From Micromonospora costi (GTDB lineage: Bacteria; Actinomycetota; Actinomycetes; Mycobacteriales; Micromonosporaceae), in assembly GCF_003626655.1 (NCBI RefSeq), contig NZ_RBAN01000001.1, positions 2,314,828 through 2,378,827 of the forward strand: a stretch of DNA of 64,000 nucleotides. Direction: 5' to 3'. Positions 18,773-27,889 of the stretch are shown here, one piece after another. Below the pieces are notes generated by a model. That model was given only the letters and a program-made list of their open reading frames with translations. It ran no database searches and was not told where the DNA came from. Numbering within the stretch: the stretch's first letter is position 1; each line of letters begins with the position of its first letter. Position numbers and translations under genes: made by a program.

Positions 18773-20001
18773 GACGGCTCCACGGGGATCAGGGCCCGGA
18801 CCAGGAACCCGCCGCCCGCCGGGCCCGCCTCCAGGCGGCCGCCCAGCAGCTCGACCCGCTCACGCAGACCGAGCAGGCCCAGCCCCGCGCCGGGCAGGTC
18901 CAGGCCGGCACCGGGCAGGCCGGGCCCCCCGCCGGGGCCGGGCTGGCGTGGCTCACCGGCTGGCGGGCCGTTGCGGACCGCGACCTCCACGCCGTCGGGC
19001 AGGTACCGCAGGCAGACCGCCGTCTCGGCGCCGGGGGCGTGCTTGCGTACGTTGGTCAGCGCCTCCCGCACCACCCGGTGCACGGTACGGGCCACGGTCG
19101 CCGGCAACGGGCGCGGCGTGCCCTCGTCCCGCCGCCGGATCGGCAGGCCGGCCGCCCGGGACTCGCGGACCAGCTCGTCGAGCCCGGCGAGCGGGTCGCC
19201 CGCGTACTCGGCCACGCGCGGCGGGGTGGCCTGGCGCAGCACGCCGAGCACGTCCCGCAGGTCGGTGAGCGCCTGCCGGCCGGTGGACCGGATCAGAGCG
19301 GCCGCCTCGACGGTCGCCGGCTCGGTGGCGGTGACCTCCAGCGCGCCGGCGTGCACCACCATCAGCGACACCCGGTGCGCCACCACGTCGTGCATCTCCC
19401 GGGCGATCCGGGCGCGCTCCTCGGCCCGTACCCGCTCGGCCCGCTCCTCCTGCTCCCGTTCCAGGCGTTCGGCGCGGTCGCGCAGGGCGGCGAACACGTC
19501 CCGCCGCGACCGCACCAGGAGCCCGGCGCCCAGCGGGAACCCCACCAGCCACGCGGCGGTGGCCGCCGCGTTGGCCGGGGTCGCCGTGGTGATCCGCCGG
19601 GGTCCGCCCACCGCGAGCCCGACGAGGACCCCGGCGGCCATCACGAGGGCGGCGCCGACCAGGTACGCCGTCAGGCGGCGCCGGTCCCGCAGGTGGAGAC
19701 CCGCGTGGAACGAGGCCACCAGCCCGGCCGGCCAGGCGGCCAGCACCAGCCACCCGAGGGCCGCTGCCACGAACAACGGCCAGCGGCGCGGCCGTACGGC
19801 GCCGGCCGGCCAGCCCGACGCCACCACGACCGCCCAACCCGACGCCAGCGCGATCACCAGCAGCAGGCCGCCCGGAAGCGGCGAGCGCACGCCGAGCGCG
19901 CCGGTGCCGGACGCCCAGACGCCGGCGGCCACGGTCGCGGCGGCCAGCGGTGGTGCGTACCGGTCGACGACCCGCTGGAGCACGACGGCGCTGAAGGCCA
20001 C
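18769..20001 (-). CDS. Sensor histidine kinase (HisKA_3 type)
   Basis: A 410-residue membrane kinase. The N-terminal 170 residues hold about five hydrophobic segments with short loops, so the signal is probably sensed in the membrane. A charged coil (RDRAERLEREQEERAERVRAEERARIARE) leads to the phosphoacceptor His of REMHDVVAHRVSLMV. The ATPase domain has VREALTNVRKHA and ends with GLLGLRERVELLGG, interrupted by a Gly/Pro-rich insert of about 25 residues. The start is GTG 20001. It is coupled to the response regulator downstream. Confidence 0.93.
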   Translation of the reverse strand: MAFSAVVLQRVVDRYAPPLAAATVAAGVWASGTGALGVRSPLPGGLLLVIALASGWAVVVASGWPAGAVRPRRWPLFVAAALGWLVLAAWPAGLVASFHAGLHLRDRRRLTAYLVGAALVMAAGVLVGLAVGGPRRITTATPANAAATAAWLVGFPLGAGLLVRSRRDVFAALRDRAERLEREQEERAERVRAEERARIAREMHDVVAHRVSLMVVHAGALEVTATEPATVEAAALIRSTGRQALTDLRDVLGVLRQATPPRVAEYAGDPLAGLDELVRESRAAGLPIRRRDEGTPRPLPATVARTVHRVVREALTNVRKHAPGAETAVCLRYLPDGVEVAVRNGPPAGEPRQPGPGGGPGLPGAGLDLPGAGLGLLGLRERVELLGGRLEAGPAGGGFLVRALIPVEPS

Positions 20002-20170
20002 GGGCCGAGCCTAGGCCCGACGGCCGCCGGGGTCACCGCGCGGGAAGCGGAACCCGGGTCGGATGGGGGTGACCCCCGATCCGCCTCGGGGCCGCCCGCT
20101 ACGAAAGTCAACGTCCGCGGCTCACGAAGGGCCGATGGCAGGATCGGCGCGCGCGACCAGCATCGGGATC

Positions 20171-20818
20171 ATGGACCTGCTCGAACTGCTGCACCAGACC
20201 ATGTCCTCGCCCTGGGTGTACCTGGCGATCTTCGGGATCGCGGTGCTCGACGGGTTCTTCCCGGTCGTACCGAGCGAGACCGCCGTGATCACGGCTGGCG
20301 TGTTCGCGGCGTCGGGCACGCCGGACCTCCCGGCCGTGATCCTCGTGGCCGCCGCCGGCGCGCTGGTCGGCGACCACGTGTCGTACGCCCTCGGGCGGGC
20401 CGGCGGTTCCCGGCTGCTCGGCCGGTTGCCGGCGCGCGGGCGACGGCGGGCCGGTGTCGAGTGGGCGCGGCGTGGCATCGCGCTGCGGGGCGGGCTGATC
20501 CTGACCGTGGCCCGGTACGTCCCGGGTGGACGGACGGCCGTGACGCTCACCATGGGCGCGGTGGGCTACCCGCGTCGGCGCTTCCTCGCGTTCGACGCCC
20601 TGGCGGCGGGCTCCTGGGGGCTGTACTCGGCGCTCGTCGGTTACCTGGGCGGGCTCGCCTTCGAGCAGGACCCGCTGCGCGGCCTGCTGTTCGGTCTGGG
20701 TCTGGCGCTGGCGGTCACGGCCGTGGTCGAGGGCGTACGCGTGCTGCGCCGCCGCCGGGCCACGCCGGCGCGACCCGCGCGGGCGGCGGCCGACCGGTCG
20801 CCGGGAGCGGTCCGCTGA
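20171..20818 (+). CDS. DedA-family membrane protein 2
   Basis: A 215-residue paralogue of the DedA protein at 17.4 kb with nearly the same layout: SPWVYLAIFGIAVLDGFFPVVPSE at the N-terminus, GDHVSYALGRAGGSRLL in the middle and ARYVPGGRTAVTLTMGAV before the last helices. ATG 20171 aligns with the paralogue's start; ATG 20135, which has AAGG just upstream, would add 12 residues. The gene is divergent from the histidine kinase, with about 170 bases between them. The tail is Arg/Ala-rich. Confidence 0.85.
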   Translation: MDLLELLHQTMSSPWVYLAIFGIAVLDGFFPVVPSETAVITAGVFAASGTPDLPAVILVAAAGALVGDHVSYALGRAGGSRLLGRLPARGRRRAGVEWARRGIALRGGLILTVARYVPGGRTAVTLTMGAVGYPRRRFLAFDALAAGSWGLYSALVGYLGGLAFEQDPLRGLLFGLGLALAVTAVVEGVRVLRRRRATPARPARAAADRSPGAVR

Positions 20819-20906
20819 CGCCGCGCCCCAGCCGGTCAGCTCGCGGGCTGCTCTGGGCCGCGGGCTGGGCGCTGGGGCGCGGGGCCGCGGGGCGACAGGC
20901 CGCGGG

Positions 20907-21545
20907 TCAGCTCGCGGGCGGGCGCCAGGTGGCGCCGCGCAGCAACTGGCCGGCGCCGAGCCAGGCGACGTTCATCATCCGGGTCGCGGTCTTCTCCGGG
21001 TCGGCGTCGGGGTGGTCGGCCAGCCAGTCGGCCAGGGACTCGGTGGCGCCGACCAGGGCGTACGCGACCACCTCCAGGTCGGTGCCCGCGACCTCGCGCC
21101 CCTCGGCGCGCAGCGCGTGGTCGAGCATGCCGGCCACCACCTCGACGAGCCGGGCCCGCATGGCGGCCAGCTCACCCGCGAACGGCTGCTCACCCCGGGC
21201 CTGCCGGTAGAGCACGGCCCAGCCGTCGCGGTGCGCGCCCACGAAACCGAAGAACGCGCGCAGGCCGCGCCAGAGCCGCTCGTCGGCCGGCAGGTCCGGT
21301 GCGGCGGCACCGGCGATCGCCTCCATCATCCGGGTGCCCTCGCGGTGCAGGCACGCCACGAACAACTCCTCCTTGGTGCCCAGGTACGCGTAGACCATGG
21401 GCTTGGAGATGCCGGCGTCCTCGGCGATCTCGTCCATGCTGGCCGCGTGGAAGCCGCGCCGGGAGAAGACCCGGACGGCGGCGTCGAGCATCTGCTGCTC
21501 GCGTACGGCCCGGGGCAGACGCTTGAAGGTGGGGGCGCTGGACAC
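20907..21545 (-). CDS. TetR-family regulator, probably of fatty acid metabolism
   Basis: A 212-residue TetR regulator. The N-terminal helix-turn-helix reads MLDAAVRVFSRRGFHAASMD then EIAEDAGISKPMVYAYLGTK, and resembles FasR-type regulators of lipid genes; the ligand domain is alpha-helical and variable. GTG 21545 is used because earlier codons in this frame fall in the promoter. It is divergent from the SCP2/acyl-CoA dehydrogenase pair, and two inverted-repeat sites lie between 21560 and 21590, suggesting self-repression and control of both directions, probably released by an acyl-CoA. Confidence 0.88.
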   Translation of the reverse strand: MSSAPTFKRLPRAVREQQMLDAAVRVFSRRGFHAASMDEIAEDAGISKPMVYAYLGTKEELFVACLHREGTRMMEAIAGAAAPDLPADERLWRGLRAFFGFVGAHRDGWAVLYRQARGEQPFAGELAAMRARLVEVVAGMLDHALRAEGREVAGTDLEVVAYALVGATESLADWLADHPDADPEKTATRMMNVAWLGAGQLLRGATWRPPAS

Positions 21546-21559
21546 CTTGCGAGCATACC

Positions 21560-21590
21560 TACTCGTGCGTAAGGTTACGCCAGAGTAACC
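21560..21590. promoter_or_regulatory. Two TetR-type operator candidates in the tetR/SCP2 promoter
   Basis: GGTTAC-GCCAGA-GTAACC (21573-21590) is a perfect 6-base inverted repeat. Just beside it is TACTCGTGCGTA (21560-21571). Both share the TACTC-N4-GTA pattern with the site at 14967-14982. They lie 15 bases from the tetR start and 30 bases from the SCP2 start. Confidence 0.65.
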
Positions 21591-21620
21591 AAACTGGCCC
21601 GCCCGGAAGGTGTTTCCCCC

Positions 21621-22073
21621 ATGACTGACTTCGACCCGGCCAACTTCGCCAACGTCGGCCCCAAGGAGTTCGCCCAGTTGGTCAAGTCCACCCCGGACGA
21701 CAAGATCGCCGAGGTGATGTCCGGCGACATGCGCGGCAAGGTCCTCAGCGAGGTCTTCAACCGGATGCCGTCGCTGTTCCGGGCCGACCGCGCCGGCTCC
21801 ACGAACGCGGTCATCCACTGGACCATCACCGGGCGCCCGGACGGCGGCAGCGACACCTACGAGGTGGTCATCGAGAACGGCACCTGCACGGTGTCGGAGA
21901 CCCCGCAGCGCGACCCGAAGCTGACCCTCACCATGGGCCCGGTCGAGTTCCTGAAGATCGTGTCCGGCGGCGCCAACCCGGTGATGATGTTCATGACCGG
22001 CAAGCTCAAGGCCAAGGGCGACCTGGGCCTCGCCGCCAACATCGCCAACCTGTTCGACATCCCCAAGGCCTGA
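21621..22073 (+). CDS. SCP2 sterol-binding domain protein
   Basis: A 150-residue protein consisting of one SCP2-like lipid-binding domain: an N-terminal helix, VIHWTITGRPDGGSDTYEVVI forming the first sheet strands, TVSETPQRDPKLTLTMGPVEFLKIVSG, and the C-terminal MTGKLKAKGDLGLAANIANLFD. Such domains bind acyl-CoA or sterols in a hydrophobic tunnel. It is followed one base after its stop by an acyl-CoA dehydrogenase gene, so it may present substrate to it. It is controlled from the tetR promoter region. Confidence 0.92.
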   Translation: MTDFDPANFANVGPKEFAQLVKSTPDDKIAEVMSGDMRGKVLSEVFNRMPSLFRADRAGSTNAVIHWTITGRPDGGSDTYEVVIENGTCTVSETPQRDPKLTLTMGPVEFLKIVSGGANPVMMFMTGKLKAKGDLGLAANIANLFDIPKA

Positions 22074-22074
22074 C

Positions 22075-23289
22075 ATGGCCGAGTTCTCGCTCGACCTGTC
22101 GGAGGAACAGCGGGATCTCCGCGACTGGGTGCACGGCTTCGCGGCCGAGGTCGTGCGTCCGGCCGCGGCCGAGTGGGACGCCCGGGAGGAGACTCCCTGG
22201 CCGGTCATCCAGGAGGCGGCGAAGGTCGGCCTCTACGGCTTCGAGTTCCTCGCCACCTGCTGGGCCGACCCCACCGGGCTCTCGCTGCCGATCGCCAGCG
22301 AGGAGCTGTTCTGGGGCGACGCGGGCATCGGCCTGAGCATCTTCGGGACGTCGCTCGCGGTGGCCGCCATCTACGGTGCCGGCACGCCCGACCAGCTCGT
22401 CGAATGGGTGCCGCAGTGCTTCGGTGACGTCGACGAGCCGGCGGTCGCCGCGTTCTGCACCACCGAACCGGAGGCCGGCTCCGACGTGGGCGCCATGCGC
22501 ACCCGGGCCGTCTACGACGAGGCCACCGACGAGTGGGTGCTGAACGGGCAGAAGGCGTACGCCACCAACGGCGGCATCGCCGGGGTGCACGTGGTCACCG
22601 CCTCGATCCAGCCCGAGCTGGGTTCGCGGGGGCAGGCCGCGTTCGTCGTACCGCCCGGAACGCCGGGGCTCAGCGCGACCCGCAAGCTGCGCAAGCTGGG
22701 CCTGCGCGCGTCGCACACCGCCGACGTCTTCCTCGACGACGTACGGGTGCCGGGGCGCTGCCTGCTCGGCGGCAAGGAGGCCCTGGACGAGCGGTTGGCC
22801 CGGGCCCGCTCCGGGCAGCGCGCCTCGGGCCAGGCGGCCATGCGCACGTTCGAACTGTCCCGGCCCACGGTCGGCGCGCAGGCGCTCGGCGTGGCCCGCG
22901 CCGCGTACGAGTACGCCCTCGACTACGCCAAGGAGCGCGTCCAGTTCGGACGGCCGATCATCGAGAACCAGGCGGTCGCGTTCGCGCTGGCCGACATGAG
23001 GACCGAGATCGACGCCGCCCGGCTGCTCGTGTGGCGGGCGTCCTGGATGGGGCGCAACAACCGGCCGTTCACGGCCGGCGAGGGCTCGATGTCCAAGCTG
23101 AAGGCCGGCGAGGTGGCCGTGTCGGTCACCGAGAAGGCCGTGCAGCTGCTCGGCGGGGCCGGTTTCCTCCGCGACCACCCGGTCGAGCGCTGGTACCGGG
23201 ACGCGAAGATCTACACCATCTTCGAGGGCACCTCGGAGATCCAGCGGCTGGTCATCTCGCGCGCGATCTCCGGCGCGCAGATCCGCTGA
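22075..23289 (+). CDS. Acyl-CoA dehydrogenase
   Basis: A 404-residue flavoenzyme that introduces the alpha-beta double bond into acyl-CoA. The FAD/substrate motif AFCTTEPEAGSDVGAM lies at about residue 123 and the catalytic Glu is probably in YTIFEGTSEIQR near the C-terminus. LLGGAGFLRDHPVERWYRDAKI is also characteristic. ATG 22075 is separated from the SCP2 stop by a single base. The precise chain-length specificity cannot be read from the sequence. Confidence 0.95.
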   Translation: MAEFSLDLSEEQRDLRDWVHGFAAEVVRPAAAEWDAREETPWPVIQEAAKVGLYGFEFLATCWADPTGLSLPIASEELFWGDAGIGLSIFGTSLAVAAIYGAGTPDQLVEWVPQCFGDVDEPAVAAFCTTEPEAGSDVGAMRTRAVYDEATDEWVLNGQKAYATNGGIAGVHVVTASIQPELGSRGQAAFVVPPGTPGLSATRKLRKLGLRASHTADVFLDDVRVPGRCLLGGKEALDERLARARSGQRASGQAAMRTFELSRPTVGAQALGVARAAYEYALDYAKERVQFGRPIIENQAVAFALADMRTEIDAARLLVWRASWMGRNNRPFTAGEGSMSKLKAGEVAVSVTEKAVQLLGGAGFLRDHPVERWYRDAKIYTIFEGTSEIQRLVISRAISGAQIR

Positions 23290-23493
23290 CCGATCGGGCC
23301 ACCGACGACGCCGGCCCGGGGCGGCTCTCCGGGCCGGCGTCCCCGGCTCGCACGATCCGTGCCGTCTTCGTCACGTGATGCCGCCGCCGAGTGGGCGTCG
23401 CTCGGCGCCCCATGCATGATCAAGGCAGACGCCCGGACGGGCGGGGCCCTCCCTCGGCTCCGCCCGCGCACCACCCCCTAGGAGGTCTGCGAC

Positions 23494-25056
23494 ATGGACC
23501 TGCCCTTCGTCGTCACCACGCTGACCCGCCGCGGGCTGCTCAGCCCCGGCCGGCCCATCCGGGTCGCCTCGCAGCTGAACGCGCTGCGCCGGTGGGGCTG
23601 GAGCCTCGCCGGCGAGCTGCGCCAGGCGGCCGCCCGCGACCCGGGCCGGACGGCCGTCATCGACGAGCACGGCGCCGAGCTGACCTATCAGGAGCTGCTC
23701 GACCGGGCCGAGCGGATGGCCCGGGCGCTGCGGACCGGGTTCGGCGTGCAGGCCGGCGACCGCATCGGCGTGCTCTGCCGCAACCACCACGGTCTCATCG
23801 AGACGGTCGTGGCGGCCACCCTGCTCGGCGTCGACGCCGTACTCGTCAACACCGGCCTCTCGGCGGCCCAACTGGCCACCGTCGCCGAGGAACAGCGGCT
23901 GCGGCTGCTGGCGCATGACGACGAGTTCGCCGAACGGGTCGTCGGCCTGCCCGCCGACCTGCCGCGCCTCGACGAACACGCCCGCGAGGAGCTGGTCGCC
24001 GTCGCGCTCCCCGGCGAGCTGCGCCCGCCCGAGCGCGACGGGCGGATCATCGTCCTCACCTCGGGCACCACCGGCGCGCCGAAGGGCGCCCGCCGACCCA
24101 CACCGAACGGCTTCGGCCCGCTCGTGTCCATCATCGACCGGATCCCGCTGCACACCCGGGACCGGGTGATGATCGCCGCGCCGATCTTCCACACCTGGGG
24201 CTTCGCCGCACTCCAGGTGTGCTTCGCGTTGCGGGCCACGATCGTGCTGCACCGCCGCTTCGACCCGGCTGCCACGCTGGCCGCCCTCGTGACGCACCGC
24301 TGCGACGCGCTCTTCGCCGTACCCGTGATGGTGCAGCGGCTCATGGAGGTGCCGCCGCCGGACCCGCGCCCACCGCTCAAGGTCGTGGCGGTGAGCGGCT
24401 CGGCGCTGCCGGGCGGGCTGGCCCCGCGGTTCATGGACGTGTACGGCGACGTGCTCTACAACCTGTACGGCTCGACCGAGGTCTCGTGGGCGTCCATCGC
24501 CGGCCCGGCCGACCTACGGGCGGCGCCCACCACCTCCGGCCGCCCGCCCCACGGCACGCGGCTCCGGATCCTCGACGCCGACGGCGCGCCGGTGCCGGAC
24601 GGGCAGGTCGGCCGGATCTTCGTCGGCAACGAGATGCTGTTCGAGGGCTACACCTCCGGCGCGACCCGGCCGAGCCTCGACGGCCTCCTCGACACCGGTG
24701 ACCTCGGGCGGCTCACCGCCGACGGCCTGCTCTTCGTCGACGGCCGCGCGGACGACATGATCGTCTCCGGTGGTGAGAACGTCTTCCCGTCCGAGGTGGA
24801 GAACCTGCTCGCCCAGCTGCCGCAGGTCCGCGAGGCGGCCGTCATCGGCGTACCGGACCCGGAGTACGGCCAGCGCCTCGCCGCGTTCCTGGCCCTGCAC
24901 CCCGGCGAGACGCTCGACCCGGAGGCCGTCCGCGAGTACGTCCGGCACTACCTGGCCCGCTTCTCCGTACCCCGGGACGTCGTGTTCGTGAAGTACCTGC
25001 CCCGCAACGCGACCGGCAAGGTGCTCACCCGCGAACTGCGCCGCTACTACGGCTGA
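23494..25056 (+). CDS. AMP-dependent acyl-CoA synthetase (FadD-like)
   Basis: A 520-residue member of the adenylate-forming family that activates a fatty or other carboxylic acid to acyl-CoA through acyl-AMP. The nucleotide motif is VLTSGTTGAPKGARR, followed by YNLYGSTEVSW, the hinge region LLDTGDLGRL and VDGRADDMIVSGGENVFPSEVE, and the catalytic Lys in YLPRNATGKVLTREL. ATG 23494 has a strong AGGAGG ribosome binding site. It follows the acyl-CoA dehydrogenase by about 200 bases and would feed the beta-oxidation genes here. Confidence 0.93.
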   Translation: MDLPFVVTTLTRRGLLSPGRPIRVASQLNALRRWGWSLAGELRQAAARDPGRTAVIDEHGAELTYQELLDRAERMARALRTGFGVQAGDRIGVLCRNHHGLIETVVAATLLGVDAVLVNTGLSAAQLATVAEEQRLRLLAHDDEFAERVVGLPADLPRLDEHAREELVAVALPGELRPPERDGRIIVLTSGTTGAPKGARRPTPNGFGPLVSIIDRIPLHTRDRVMIAAPIFHTWGFAALQVCFALRATIVLHRRFDPAATLAALVTHRCDALFAVPVMVQRLMEVPPPDPRPPLKVVAVSGSALPGGLAPRFMDVYGDVLYNLYGSTEVSWASIAGPADLRAAPTTSGRPPHGTRLRILDADGAPVPDGQVGRIFVGNEMLFEGYTSGATRPSLDGLLDTGDLGRLTADGLLFVDGRADDMIVSGGENVFPSEVENLLAQLPQVREAAVIGVPDPEYGQRLAAFLALHPGETLDPEAVREYVRHYLARFSVPRDVVFVKYLPRNATGKVLTRELRRYYG

Positions 25057-25060
25057 CGGG

Positions 25061-25906
25061 TCACGGGTAGAGCGTCAGCCCCGGGGCGCGGGCGATCGCC
25101 AGCAGCTGGTCGACGGTGAGCAGCGGCTCCGGCGCCGTCAGCGTGACCTCCGGCCCACTCGGGTCGGACCCGAGCGTGAAGTTGTTGGCGCTCGCGTTCA
25201 CCGAGGTGCCGTCGGGCTTCCGGACCAGAACCCAGCGCTGCACACCCGAGCCCTCCGGCCATGTCGTTATGCTCACCAGGGCCGTACTGCCGTCCCCGAG
25301 GTCCCGCACCTCGCAGTCACGCAGAACGGGCGCCTGTGCACACGACGTCCCGTTGTCGACGGCCGACGGCCGTAGGCCCACGGTCAGGTCACCCCGCTCC
25401 TCACCCCGGCTCAGCGACACGATCGCCTCGTACTCCCGGTAGCTCGGGTGGTACCCGAACTGGGGAAGCCCGCACTCCGGCACCTTGCCCGCCGGGACGA
25501 CGTCCTCCGGCAGGACGCCGGTCAGGGTGTTCCGCAGCGCCGCGGTCAGGCGCGCCACGCCGTCCTCGGGACGCTCCGTCGGGCGGGCGCGCACCGTGCC
25601 GTACGTCTGCAGGGGCGGCTCGGGACCGCTCGGCTCCGGCCTGACCACCGCGCAGAGCGAAGCCGTCGGACCCGGCCCTCCGTCGATCGGTGGCAGCGTG
25701 AGCCCAGGTCCGTCGGTCCCGGGGCCGGCGACCAGAGCCGGCACCAGCGCGACGGCCGCGAGGGCGGCGGCGATCCCGCTGCCGCCCAGGGTCCAAGCGC
25801 GGTGGCGGCGGTGCTGCCGGTCGTCGGCGATCAGGCGGTCCACGTCGATCCGGGTCGGCGGGGCGTCCGCGACGGCCGCCCGGAGCTGCCCGCTGATGTC
25901 ATCCAT
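25061..25906 (-). CDS. Membrane-anchored partner of the SigE-family sigma factor
   Basis: A 281-residue protein with a short cytoplasmic N-terminus (MDDISGQLRAAVADAPPTRIDVDRLI), one membrane helix near residues 40-60 (GIAAALAAVALVPALVAG) and a large extracytoplasmic domain of unknown fold with four cysteines. It overlaps the 3' end of the sigma gene by 8 bases. This organisation is common for SigE-family sigma factors in actinobacteria; an anti-sigma role is inferred from position, since no zinc HxxxCxxC motif is present. Confidence 0.7.
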   Translation of the reverse strand: MDDISGQLRAAVADAPPTRIDVDRLIADDRQHRRHRAWTLGGSGIAAALAAVALVPALVAGPGTDGPGLTLPPIDGGPGPTASLCAVVRPEPSGPEPPLQTYGTVRARPTERPEDGVARLTAALRNTLTGVLPEDVVPAGKVPECGLPQFGYHPSYREYEAIVSLSRGEERGDLTVGLRPSAVDNGTSCAQAPVLRDCEVRDLGDGSTALVSITTWPEGSGVQRWVLVRKPDGTSVNASANNFTLGSDPSGPEVTLTAPEPLLTVDQLLAIARAPGLTLYP

Positions 25907-26420
25907 CGGTCCGTACCTCCTCCGCCCGCGCGGGCGCGCCGACCAGGCGGCCCCGCAGCGTCTCGATCGCCCGTGCCGACTGGCTCTTCACGGTGCCGGG
26001 GGTGCAGCCGAGTTCCCGCGCGGTCTCCTCGACCGACAGGTCGCAGAAGTACCGAAGCACGAGGACGGCGCGCCGCCGCGGCGGCAGCTCGGCCAGCAGG
26101 GCGAGGATGGTGAGCCGGTCCGCGGCGCCCTCGGTGGCGCCGGCCGTCCCCGGCCGGTCCGGCACCTCCGACCAGGCGGCCTCCCGCCGCCACGGCCGAC
26201 GCCGCTCGTCGAGCCAGACCCGCAGCAGGGTACGCCGGACCCAGGCGTCCGGATTGTCCATGGTGGAGACGCGTCGCCAGTGCCGCAGCAGCTTGACCAG
26301 CGCCGTCGACGCCAGGTCGTCGGCGGTGTGCCAGTCACCGCAGAGCAGGTACGCCGTCCGCCGCAACGGCTCCAGCCGTGCGACGACGTACTCGCGGTAG
26401 CCCTCGACGTCCCCCCGCAC
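25899..26420 (-). CDS. SigE-family RNA polymerase sigma factor
   Basis: A 173-residue group IV sigma factor. Region 2 spans YVVARLEPLRRTAYLLCGD and ADDLASTALVKLLRHWRR; region 4 is LPPRRRAVLVLRYFCDLSVEETARELGCTPGTVKSQSARAIETLR, with a helix-turn-helix that contacts the -35 element. Size and sequence fit the small SigE-like subfamily of Streptomyces and Micromonospora. GTG 26420 follows AAGGGGG. It is followed by and overlaps the membrane partner gene. The stress it answers is not visible. Confidence 0.93.
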   Translation of the reverse strand: MRGDVEGYREYVVARLEPLRRTAYLLCGDWHTADDLASTALVKLLRHWRRVSTMDNPDAWVRRTLLRVWLDERRRPWRREAAWSEVPDRPGTAGATEGAADRLTILALLAELPPRRRAVLVLRYFCDLSVEETARELGCTPGTVKSQSARAIETLRGRLVGAPARAEEVRTDG

Positions 26421-26480
26421 CCGCCACCCCCTTCACCTCACCGTTCAAACGGAGGCGGGCGGGTGGGCGGTTGCCCGGGA

Positions 26481-27731
<1,251 letters not shown>

Positions 27732-27820
27732 GGAGAAATCCTACGCGGCCCCCACCCCCACACCACGCCCCCGGGTTTGCCCCGGCCTCCGCCCCGGCCC
27801 CGGCCTCCGCCCCGGTTTCC

Positions 27821-27889
27821 TCTCGGTGATCATGAAGTTATTGCCCCTCGGCTCGGCGTGTCGGGGCAATAACTTCATGATCACCGAGA
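27821..27889. repeat. GATC-ended palindrome, copy 3 (27-base perfect arms)
   Basis: The longest copy: arms 27821-27847 and 27863-27889 are perfectly complementary over 27 bases around a 15-base loop (TCGGCTCGGCGTGTC). The right arm contains the last codons and the stop codon of the AbiEi/nuclease gene. Upstream on the plus strand lies a short CCCCGGCCTCCG tandem duplication. Confidence 0.94.

Noticed and set aside
25061..25906. Classical zinc-binding anti-sigma factor
   Set aside because: No HxxxCxxC motif near the N-terminus; only the position beside the sigma gene supports a partner role.
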